The notes below the pieces were generated by a model. That model ran no database searches, was not told the DNA's origin, and saw only the letters and a program-made list of their open reading frames with translations. Of a stretch of 22,453 bases of DNA, positions 7,801 through 15,700 are shown piece by piece (the first letter of the stretch is position 1; the number at the start of each line of letters is the position of its first letter). The translations under genes were made by a program, and so were the position numbers. The stretch comes from DAOUFU01 sp034429275. GTDB taxonomy: Bacteria > Chloroflexota > Anaerolineae > Aggregatilineales > Aggregatilineaceae. Where the stretch lies: positions 1 through 22,453 of the forward strand of contig DAOUFU010000297.1 in NCBI GenBank assembly GCA_034429275.1. The letters are read 5' to 3'.

Positions 7801-10244
7801 AAGAACTTGATGTACTCCAGTGGGCTGGAGCCAAAATCAATAATCAGGTTCCCTTTGGGATAAGGATCGACTCGTTTGAACTTCATCCAATAACCAACGT
7901 CATTCAGCAATGCAGTGCCTGTGGTTATGTGATGAGTGAAACGGTCCTTAATGTATGTCTGCGGTGCGGGCAACAAACCCAACCTGTTCTATCTGATACC
8001 TTGAGAAACTATTATCGCCGCGCCGCGCTGTACGCGTTACCCGACTCTGTTTTTGACGATCCCTACCCATTACGAGCATTTGAGCATACCGCTCAAATTC
8101 AAGGCGCTGAGGCACGTGATCTGGAACGGTGGTTTCAAGATCTGTTTCACGATAACCAGAACCCGCTAGATTATCGTGTCGACGTGCTATCTGTAACAAC
8201 AACAATGGAAATGGGGATTGACATTGGTAGCTTATTGTGTGTAGGACTTCGCAATGTTCCACCTTCTGTTGCGAACTACCAACAACGCGCTGGTCGTGCT
8301 GGTCGACGCGGAAGCGCTATTGCTACAGTTTTGACTTTTGCTCAGCAGCGAAGCCATGATCAGTACTACTTTGGGCACCCTCCTGAGATAGTAACTAATC
8401 CCCCGCGAGTCCCTTCGCTATATCTCCAAAACGAAGTCATTGCCCAACGCCATATTCGAGCATTGGTGCTCCAAAGTTTCTTCTTTGGAATGACAAAGGG
8501 TAAGGTGTCCACAGGGCTTTTTAGCACTTGGGGAACAATTGCGGATTTTGCCAACCATCAACTAGCGAACAAGTTGCGACAATTCCTTGCCACTAACCGG
8601 GCCCCCCTATTAGCAAGATCTCGAAAGATCATCAATGAGGCTTTTCACGATCGGCTAGACGCCTGGCTCAGTGCGCTGGTGGAAGAAGTTCAAGATGTTG
8701 TTAATCACAATGATGCGCAGAACGATCTTTTGGTCAGCCTGATTAACGGGGGATTGTTGCCCAAATATGCTTTCCCGGTTGATGTTGTCAGTCTTTCAAT
8801 CCCTTCCAGCCGACAAACTTCCAATAGTTACGATGAAGGCGTTCTGAATGATGAGGCTATGCAACGTGATCTCAAGATCGCACTTGCGGAATACGCCCCT
8901 GGTGGAGAAGTGATTCGCGGTAGTTTTCCTGACACATATATCTATCGCAGCGCAGGCATTTACGATCCTTTTGAAAAAAAGCCTGATTATCGTCCTACAG
9001 AAATGGTTGTCGAGTGTCTAGATTGTCAATCCATCTCGCTACTAAGCCTTGACGAAGAAGTACCCGTTGAATGCGAGGAATGCCAGAGCCCACACATCAT
9101 GGCTATTCCCTACCTTCGCCCTCCGGGTTTTACAGTAGATGTTGCCGAAAGGAATGCGGGAGCAGAACGATATGAAGGGGGCGGACGCGAACGTAGTGGT
9201 TACGTAGCACCAGCCAGATTGCTTGTTGGGCAAACTGCATTTAGCGGTGGAACTGCGCCCTCCTTCGCTCCAAACCTTTATAGTTACGTCCGTGTTGGTG
9301 ATCTGTTTGTCTTCAATAAGGGATCTGACCCCAATTTTCCTGGTTTTCTAATCTGTCCTGTCTGTGGCCGTAGTCTGGATACTGATAACCCTGGGTCACA
9401 CACGTATCCGGCCAATATCCCCCCCCATACGGGTAAAGGGCGCGGTCCAAGAGCTGGAACTCCTTGTCCAAACAAGACCGATTTTCGAAACCAAGTTATC
9501 CTGGGACACAGGTTCCACTCAGAGGTTATCTTGCTCGGCGTGGATTTGCCACAAACTATGGATGCTCCTTTCTGGTTTCCCTCAGGAAGAGCCATCTGGT
9601 ATTCCTTTGGAACATTACTGGCTAACGCAGCTGCGATTGTTCTACAGGTTGATCCAGGTGAGTTGAAAGTGGGTGTAAGAGCTACAAAGCGCGCTCCGGG
9701 TCGACTTCATGGGGAAGTGTTTCTATATGATGACGTTCCAGGAGGAGCTGGATATGCCCGTGCGATTCAAGACAATCTTGAGGTAATACTGAGAAAAGCT
9801 TTGGATTTAGGTCTGAAATGTGATAATCCAGATTGCTCAGGGGCCTGCTACCAGTGTCTGTATGACTATCGCAACCAAACATTACATCCTCTTCTAGATC
9901 GTGGCTTGGGAGCATCAGTCTTGCAGTATCTTTTGTACGGCACGGAACCATCGCTTTCTCAATTGGAAATCGACCGTTGCGCAGCCAACTTGATCGAGTT
10001 TGCCCGCGCCAATTGGAAAATTGCTCAAAGCGTCAAAATAGGCAGATTATACTTTCCCTGTATCCTTGAGGATAATTCGGGAACACGGATCGGCCTTTGG
10101 GTCATTCATCCACTTCAGGCTCGCCCATCGGCAGCGGAGGTCGCAGCCATTATGGCTAAGTCCGGTATCCGGCCTGCGGTTCACACATCATTTGATCTTG
10201 ATCGGCGACCTTTTTGGGTCATGAATCACTTGATTAGCGGTTGA
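4824..10244 (+). CDS. DruE-like giant DEAD/DEAH helicase with C-terminal DUF1998
   Basis: This 1806-residue superfamily 2 helicase has Walker A G-T-G-S-G-K-T (116-122), motif Ia around I-L-Y-P-M-N-A-L, DEAH box D323-E-A-H326 with the downstream T-G-A-K-G-T-E-V-A-H typical of the DUF1998/MrfA/Hrq1 class, and motif VI Q-Q-R-A-G-R-A-G-R-R-G (1153-1163). C1666, C1671, C1675 and C1678 form the four-cysteine DUF1998 cluster. A long insertion between the two RecA lobes carries many cysteine pairs: C537/C542, C567/C569, C579/C582, C670/C673, C761/C764, C789/C792, C1030/C1033 and C1045/C1048. Length and architecture match DruE, the shared subunit of Druantia systems; DISARM DrmA/DrmB and DpdJ are more distant alternatives. 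The start (ATG 4824) has GGAG 7 bases upstream. The nuclease gene begins one base after the stop. The helicase family is certain; the DruE name rests on size and the DruA partner. Confidence 0.82.
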   Translation: MQLTPNAAFEHIKESVVQYLETAYRISNPIVFAERGEILRRRGTIAQEPFIEATPAFPTAHKLAELERLYPEFLPAGLSELVQHGVPVDRFPLYTHQENALLAAFSDKPSLLVATGTGSGKTEAFVLPILADILNEAQTWAETVDVPRRGYYDAQSNVWLHSRRHEARPAALRAIILYPMNALVNDQLSRLRRILARGASPDWQRRNLRGNVIHFGMYTGLSLPTGSWSEKSRRERFENYLNKLEEDWQKLREDLRDTGGWARPDSPEMLCRWDIQAAPPDIMVTNYSMLEYMLVRPIEYDIFEKTRQWLQNSPNSRITLVLDEAHTYTGAKGTEVAHLIRRLKERLGIEPGSSKFRAIATTASLPNVPGVEQDLFDFAADLVGEPQERFSLIRLPSGQTQLATRKPKETSLHAFAAFHKEFDIQDPMPAIQHLAENLQLGPVDRTEDPQVVLHSLLEKNEDVSWIRQRTARNATLLDQLANECWSNLGSVEQREQATAGLLSAGSYARPVPSTDVPPLLSMRVHAFFRGVSGIWACIDPNCSALPEHLRHPERPVGKLYTDPRPWCDCGARVLELFSCRHCGLLFVGGIPDATHESLWPWNDDLSGERQDIKQFRIFGVEPPHPSIQPDFRSTRTTLPIHPNDPFARRVYEIEKAEQNGEEISPFPIKCPRCQNYRAPGLNGREVIEPLRTKGPQSFSLIVEDGFRVQPRATKGEPPNYGRKALVFSDSRQEAAKLAGDIRTDHARDLFRQLIYRALHSCPTCSGTGFVEDLSPFRIGQSRQVSRKPCPDCQGVGTLTSPSPVGFTQLRRRVIDMQFSRGINPATPLEDFFAQVARGSQTVYQDAEQAFNLALRRELAEDEFALEPLGLASWKVQLPESFGAFEGLDEDETKVFIRAIARILATENILLPPKPDDPWAWPRNSLKNHERQVIIPGTRRQEGAIPYNLQPNRKLGRYVIAVSQALVAAGRLSSNGAAKKWLQDLHWPLWNTLKELDVLQWAGAKINNQVPFGIRIDSFELHPITNVIQQCSACGYVMSETVLNVCLRCGQQTQPVLSDTLRNYYRRAALYALPDSVFDDPYPLRAFEHTAQIQGAEARDLERWFQDLFHDNQNPLDYRVDVLSVTTTMEMGIDIGSLLCVGLRNVPPSVANYQQRAGRAGRRGSAIATVLTFAQQRSHDQYYFGHPPEIVTNPPRVPSLYLQNEVIAQRHIRALVLQSFFFGMTKGKVSTGLFSTWGTIADFANHQLANKLRQFLATNRAPLLARSRKIINEAFHDRLDAWLSALVEEVQDVVNHNDAQNDLLVSLINGGLLPKYAFPVDVVSLSIPSSRQTSNSYDEGVLNDEAMQRDLKIALAEYAPGGEVIRGSFPDTYIYRSAGIYDPFEKKPDYRPTEMVVECLDCQSISLLSLDEEVPVECEECQSPHIMAIPYLRPPGFTVDVAERNAGAERYEGGGRERSGYVAPARLLVGQTAFSGGTAPSFAPNLYSYVRVGDLFVFNKGSDPNFPGFLICPVCGRSLDTDNPGSHTYPANIPPHTGKGRGPRAGTPCPNKTDFRNQVILGHRFHSEVILLGVDLPQTMDAPFWFPSGRAIWYSFGTLLANAAAIVLQVDPGELKVGVRATKRAPGRLHGEVFLYDDVPGGAGYARAIQDNLEVILRKALDLGLKCDNPDCSGACYQCLYDYRNQTLHPLLDRGLGASVLQYLLYGTEPSLSQLEIDRCAANLIEFARANWKIAQSVKIGRLYFPCILEDNSGTRIGLWVIHPLQARPSAAEVAAIMAKSGIRPAVHTSFDLDRRPFWVMNHLISG

Positions 10245-10245
10245 A

Positions 10246-11454
10246 ATGAAGAAAAACAGTTTTGACTACGTGATTGATGAGGCTAAGACCTGGCCCCCTT
10301 ACGGCAAACCGCAACCGCCGTATGGACCAACGACAATCGAGATTATTCGATCGTGTCCGCTTCGAAGCTGCTTTGAAGCTTCTCAGGGATATGAACGCCG
10401 CTTAGGATTCGCCGCGCGCGTGGGCACTGCTTTTCACCGAACACTTCAGTCTCTTATGGAGACACCTCCGTCTGGTTCGATCAATCAGGTAGCCGAGAAT
10501 ACCCGACAACGCTTCGATAATGAACTCGCGGTTCAACTGGCAGAGGTAGCCAATCGGCCACGCGAACAGGGGTTACCAAGGGATACAAGGAGAATAAATC
10601 TTGCCATAGAGGCTGCGATAGCGGAAGCACTACGAGTCGCCCGTGAGAACCGTAGAGCTTCACCGAGGCAGAAAAAAGATGTCGAGTATGAAACCATTTT
10701 CCAATCAACAGCTTCCGATCTTGAGTTGCCAGACACAAGGCAACTGGTTGTGAAGGTTGAAACTGAGGTGCCCGTGCAATCCAGGAATAGGTTATTCAAT
10801 GGACGCGTGGATAGAGCTGAATACTGGGAAGACGGGGTACGGCTGATCGATTATAAATCTGCTCTTCGTGACGATCTACCTGGTCGTTATGAGCGCCAAT
10901 TGCAATTATATGCTTATATGTGGCATGAAACGCGTGCAGAGTGGCCAGTTGGCGCTCAGGTCTGTTACCCATTGACTGGTTCAGTTCATAACGTTTCAGT
11001 GAAACCAGAAATCTGTAATCACATAGCCGAAGACGCAGAAGCGCTTGTCTCTCAGCTTGAAAACACAACCTCACATTCCGAACTGGCTACTCCGGGAAAT
11101 ACGTGTCAGGTGTGCGAGTTCCGTCCTTGGTGTCGCCCATTTTGGAAATGGCAGAATGCAGAAACATCACATTCTGAGGCGTTAAAAAGGGCAGTGATTG
11201 GACTTGAAGGCAGGGTGGAAAGCATTACAAACGCAAATCATTATTGGAAGCTACGAATTCTATGGCGTAACACAGAAGTTCAACTTGTTGCACCTGTGGA
11301 GCGGTTTCCCCAATTGCACAAAGGGCATCCAGGGATGGTCATCAGAATTCTGGACGCCGCACTTCAAGGGTTACGTCATGCCCCCAACGTCGTGATTTCC
11401 GAGTTGTCAGAGGTTTTTTGGGTTGCCAATTCAAAGATAGAAGGAAATCGGTAA
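10246..11454 (+). CDS. PD-(D/E)XK nuclease with Cas4/AddB-type cysteine cluster
   Basis: This 402-residue protein has the order of motifs of Cas4/AddB/RecB-type nucleases. An N-terminal C-P-L-R-S-C (C37, C42) is followed by G-x-x-x-H at H64. The catalytic core is G-R-V-D-R (D189), then I-D-Y-K-S (D202, K204), then the QLQLYAY helix. C287, C290 and C296 complete a set that would hold a 4Fe-4S cluster together with an N-terminal cysteine. The last 90 residues look beta-rich and could be an OB-fold for single-stranded DNA (inference). Relatives are DNA exonucleases or endonucleases that work beside helicases. Its gene starts one base after the DruE-like stop, so the two are probably translated together. 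No such nuclease is part of the Druantia types I know, which makes it a distinguishing component here. Confidence 0.82.
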   Translation: MKKNSFDYVIDEAKTWPPYGKPQPPYGPTTIEIIRSCPLRSCFEASQGYERRLGFAARVGTAFHRTLQSLMETPPSGSINQVAENTRQRFDNELAVQLAEVANRPREQGLPRDTRRINLAIEAAIAEALRVARENRRASPRQKKDVEYETIFQSTASDLELPDTRQLVVKVETEVPVQSRNRLFNGRVDRAEYWEDGVRLIDYKSALRDDLPGRYERQLQLYAYMWHETRAEWPVGAQVCYPLTGSVHNVSVKPEICNHIAEDAEALVSQLENTTSHSELATPGNTCQVCEFRPWCRPFWKWQNAETSHSEALKRAVIGLEGRVESITNANHYWKLRILWRNTEVQLVAPVERFPQLHKGHPGMVIRILDAALQGLRHAPNVVISELSEVFWVANSKIEGNR

Positions 11455-11460
11455 TTTTTG

Positions 11461-12693
11461 ATGAAAGACGAAAACCACCTGAAAGAAGATTTCGAGCATA
11501 TAGCTCCGGATGCTCCAAATCAAGGTTTGGAAAATAATGAGGAAGTGATTGCCGCTCTTCGGTCAGACATCTTGAGCCATTTTGAAGCACTCAAACTACC
11601 TGCTCTGAACGGGAATTCAAACGGAACCCTCTCAAAGGAAGCTATTCGCGCAAGCCATGCTTTTCAGAGGCGAGAAATTCTTCAACGCGAGAAAGCAGCC
11701 TTTGGAAATGACTGGGCGGATCTACTTCAACAATTCGCGGATGGAGTTGAGGTCTGTCCTGAAGCGATTGAGCCTGAGCTTATTCCGGTAGTGAGCGGGG
11801 AAGAAACCGGTTATCTATTTCGCTTCGCTGCACTACTTTGGTCCGTGCCGGTTTCTCGTGGATATGGAAGGCGCATGCGTTATTTGGTGCGCGATCGTTA
11901 TAACGGAAAACTAATCGGAATAATGGCACTCGGCGATCCGGTCTTTAATCTCAAAGCACGCGATAAGTGGATAGGGTGGGATATAAATGATCGCCGTGTT
12001 CGGTTAGTGCATGTTATGGATGCCTACGTAGTTGGTGCTGTTCCCCCCTATGCACAGCTTCTAGGTGGTAAACTGGTTGCCTCGCTGATAGGTTCAGCAG
12101 AGGTTGGTGATGCCTTCTCAAAGCGTTACCATGACAACGTAGGAATCATCAGCGGGGAACACAAGGCTGCACGACTTACTCTTGTAACGGTGACTTCAGC
12201 ACTTGGGCGTTCCTCACTCTATAACCGTCTAAAACTTACCGAGGCCATTGATGGTTCTGAGGATAGGCGAATTCTCGTTCAACTGCAACGTATCGGGACT
12301 ACGCAGGGATATGGGCACTTCCAACTTTCAAATAACCTTTTCGAACGCATAAGAAATTTGCTGGTAAGTGAAGGGCATCCGTATGCATCAGGATATCAGT
12401 ACGGACAGGGTCCTAATTGGCGGTTTCGCGTAATGCGTGTTGGCTTAGAAAGGCTGGGATTAGATCAGGAACTTACCCGTCACGGTATTGTTCGAGAAGT
12501 GTATGCAATGCCCCTGGCCTCTAATTTTCGCGAGTTTCTATGCGGTGAAGACACTGAACCTCACCTTGACAGACCCACTGTATCTCAAATCGCCGCTGCT
12601 GCTCTAAAACGTTGGATCATTCCACGATCGATTCAGCGAAACGAATACAAAGAGTTCCGTCGTGAACTGTTACTTGAGTCCCTATCCCAGTGA
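11461..12693 (+). CDS. DruA-like protein (DUF4338)
   Basis: This 410-residue protein resembles the DruA family (DUF4338), named after the first gene of Druantia type I. The core runs from about residue 119 to 260: a R-Y-L-V-R-D-R-Y-N-G segment, L-I-G-I-M-A-L-G-D-P-V-F-N-L, D-K-W-I-G-W, V-M-D-A-Y-V-V-G-A-V-P-P-Y followed by L-L-G-G-K-L-V-A-S-L, and the S-K-R-Y-H-D-N stretch. The N-terminal 110 residues are helical and charged. The biochemical role of DruA is not established; DUF4338 proteins also occur alone on mobile elements. I start at ATG 11461, since the TTG at 11458 is less likely; the AAGGA at 11441-11445 is 15 bases away, so initiation may depend on coupling to the nuclease gene, whose stop is 6 bases upstream. 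The gene ends the operon and converges on the STAND gene 52 bases later. Confidence 0.78.
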   Translation: MKDENHLKEDFEHIAPDAPNQGLENNEEVIAALRSDILSHFEALKLPALNGNSNGTLSKEAIRASHAFQRREILQREKAAFGNDWADLLQQFADGVEVCPEAIEPELIPVVSGEETGYLFRFAALLWSVPVSRGYGRRMRYLVRDRYNGKLIGIMALGDPVFNLKARDKWIGWDINDRRVRLVHVMDAYVVGAVPPYAQLLGGKLVASLIGSAEVGDAFSKRYHDNVGIISGEHKAARLTLVTVTSALGRSSLYNRLKLTEAIDGSEDRRILVQLQRIGTTQGYGHFQLSNNLFERIRNLLVSEGHPYASGYQYGQGPNWRFRVMRVGLERLGLDQELTRHGIVREVYAMPLASNFREFLCGEDTEPHLDRPTVSQIAAAALKRWIIPRSIQRNEYKEFRRELLLESLSQ

Positions 12694-12745
12694 ATCTGAG
12701 TACGTTTGTAACCTTCCCTATTTGATGTCAAACCGTCTCTTCCTT

Positions 12746-15700
12746 CTAACTACCGTCACCAGAATTGGCCCACCCTCGGAGTTTCTTCCAGATGGCTTCC
12801 AAGCTGGCTCGGATGTTGAATTCTACTTCACCCTCATAAGCGAGCAGTATGGGGATGATTGGAACAGTAAGTTTTAAGCGGTGTCGCACATCGAGTCCTG
12901 GAGCGCTAATGGTCTCAACTATCATGTTTGCTTCCTGGGCAAGAGAAATATCCTGGCAAAGAGCTTGACTATCTACTAATAATCTAAGTTGCTCCTGCAA
13001 GTTGCTCAGAATCTGCCGGATTTCTTGATCAGGGCCCTCTCTAGACTCGACTGCTTTTAATACACTTTCTATTTCAAGTTGGGTCCAGCGCTCACATTGG
13101 TCAATTCGCCCAAGGATTCGTTCAAGAAGACGCTGCTCAGTACTTGCAAGTAGGTTACGGATTTCGGTGATAAGTGTGTTCCTACGGGCGGTCTCATTCA
13201 CCATTCGAAAGATATCTTCAGGTCTATTTGGTTTCCAAGCATCGCGACGCACACGTTCGCGGGCTTCTTCAAAAGCTTGCTGAATTCTATAAACAACAGG
13301 ATAGGTCATGGAAATACGCTCGAGGCTCTGTGCGGCCTCAGGAGTGCCACGCTGAGCAAGCTGCAGTAGCAATCTATCTCGCCAGTCAGTGACACGCTCA
13401 CGGTCGGAAACCCAGTGCATACCTAAAGCAATAATATCTGGGTCTTCTTCAAAAGGATACTGTTCAACTAGCCAGAGATAGAAATCAGCCAGATCGTTTT
13501 CCGGCAAACGAGCACCAATCGCAGCACTTCGCCTCTCATCATGGCTACAGGCGACTCTCTCGACAACTGCCCTGCCGAAGTCAGGCTCTTTCTGAATAAT
13601 CGGCCAAATAGATGACCACCAACTGGTATTGTCTGCGTGAATCACCAAATGCTGTGTGGCATAAATTGCACGGTTACGGCCCTCATCGTCCGATGGCAAA
13701 GGAACAACCAATGAAGTCGCATAAACGATAGCCTCTGGGACATTACGCTCAAGCAAACGAGCCAAGATGGCTCCAAAGCCATCATCTGACAAATCAAGTA
13801 CTCGTAACTTGTTCAGAAAGACTACATCCAGGTGCTCATCCCAGCAATCTGAGAACTTATCGAGAAGTTCATATGGTGGAATGACGTGCTGTCCTTTTTC
13901 GTCTCTGAGGTCGATTAACCGTGTCAGGAAAGTGATCACCTCTTCGGGGGCAGACCTGTAGGCAGTGCAAACCAGAAGACGGTGTAATTTAGGATCACAC
14001 TCGTACCCAGGGTAACTATAATGCGACGGGTATGCAACAACGATTGAGGCCCACTTCCGCCAGATTTCCGGTTTTACGACGGACATGTCGGGAAGAAGGC
14101 GGGCAAGAAGTACAAGTGCACGATAGCCTGCGATAGCCGGCCAATACGTTAGTCCTTGAGTGAACCACTCCTCTTCCTTCGGACCCTGTTCTTCCAAATA
14201 CCTTATCCCGGCCTTTACAATGCGTGCTCTGGTTTCGTTGTCAGCTTCTCGCCAACCAGGTGTAGCGGTCAGATCGGGTTCTAGAAAGTAGTGATGTGTC
14301 CCATCTGCCTCAAAAATCATGTTATACGCTAGCCGCCACCACTCGCCTGCGTCTTCAGTCTCACACTTTTCAAGTTGCCCTCTAATCATCTCAACAGGCG
14401 GAAGTTCTAAGCGTTGACGTTGGGGTGTCTCCACTATTGCTTCAAGCCCCTTCAATTTCTGGTGATACTCTCGGCTTCTGTGGGCTGCTTCAGAATTCAA
14501 GTCCGCAACAAAGAATGGTCGAAAGCGCTCTGCCAGGATTGCGTTTCTCTGCATTGCCTCAAACATGATTTCCAAATGGCGATGATCCCGTGGGTTGAAA
14601 GCTATCTGGATCAATTGGAGCAGCAGGTTCTGCAAATCCTCAGCCTGCTCTGTTTCCAGGGCCTCTAACAACCAACCCAGATCATCAGGTATCAGTAACG
14701 GTGTTTCATAATGCGCCAGGAAGTGCAAGCGATCATCATATTCGGAGAGAACTGGAAAAGCGGCCCTAAGAACGCCGCGCCGTTTATCATTATTCGCGAG
14801 GAGTTCCTCCCTAAATTGCATTGGTTCGTCTTCATCCGATACGCGAGTCTCGCGCGAGACCATTGGCTGGAAAAGCTCCAGTCGCGCCAATGCTAATGCA
14901 ACAAAACCGTTCAGTATGGCTGGATCATCAAGGTACTGCCAAGCCAAAACGACAATCTCATCTATCACATGTTCGATGGTATAATCATGCTCCAAAGGAG
15001 GTTCCGCACTGTGGGCTACCTGCTCTTTGGCCCACTTCAGGGCGAGTGGCATGTCAGAAATTGTCAGATGCTCGCGGAGCCGCCCCAAAAACAAGCGATA
15101 CGCACCAAAAAAGTTAGGCCTTTTCGGTGGGGTCAGAACCGAAAAAAGGGCTTCAGTAGTTAGGTGCCCAGGCCACAAGGCTAACAGTGCAACGCCTTTC
15201 AACTCATCATCAAGGTCACCGCTCCCACCGAATATCAGTGGTTCAAGTTGTTGCTTGGCAATTTGATCGCCAATCCTCATGACCGCGTAGGCCGCGTTCC
15301 CACGTACCATATGGGGATTTTGGGGATCAAGAGCAACCCGGACAAGATCGTGTTGAAGCTCTTTGATCTCGCAGGCTTCGGCAATGTCTATTGCGGCGTA
15401 GCGGGCGCGTTCATTCTTGTGGCTGTCAACAATGTAAGGAGAAAGCTGAGCCGCAAGATCAGGATGTGCCCAGCGGCGATAAAGTGTAGGACGATCATAT
15501 CCGAGGTCTATTGCTTGTCCTTCATCAAGAATGTGTAAGAAGGCACTAACCAGCCGTGGGCGGTAGGCAATCTCGGCCAGAACAACATCCCCCTGAAACA
15601 GAGCTTTTGCGTCTCGTTGTAGAATGTCTTCCAGTACGCTAGCATTCATATTGGACAGCCAAGCTGCTAACACGCGAAGTTGGGGTACTACCACGTCATC

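Noticed and set aside
12694..12745. Bidirectional terminator between the convergent DruA-like and STAND genes
   Set aside because: The 52-base gap has no inverted repeat long enough to call a hairpin.
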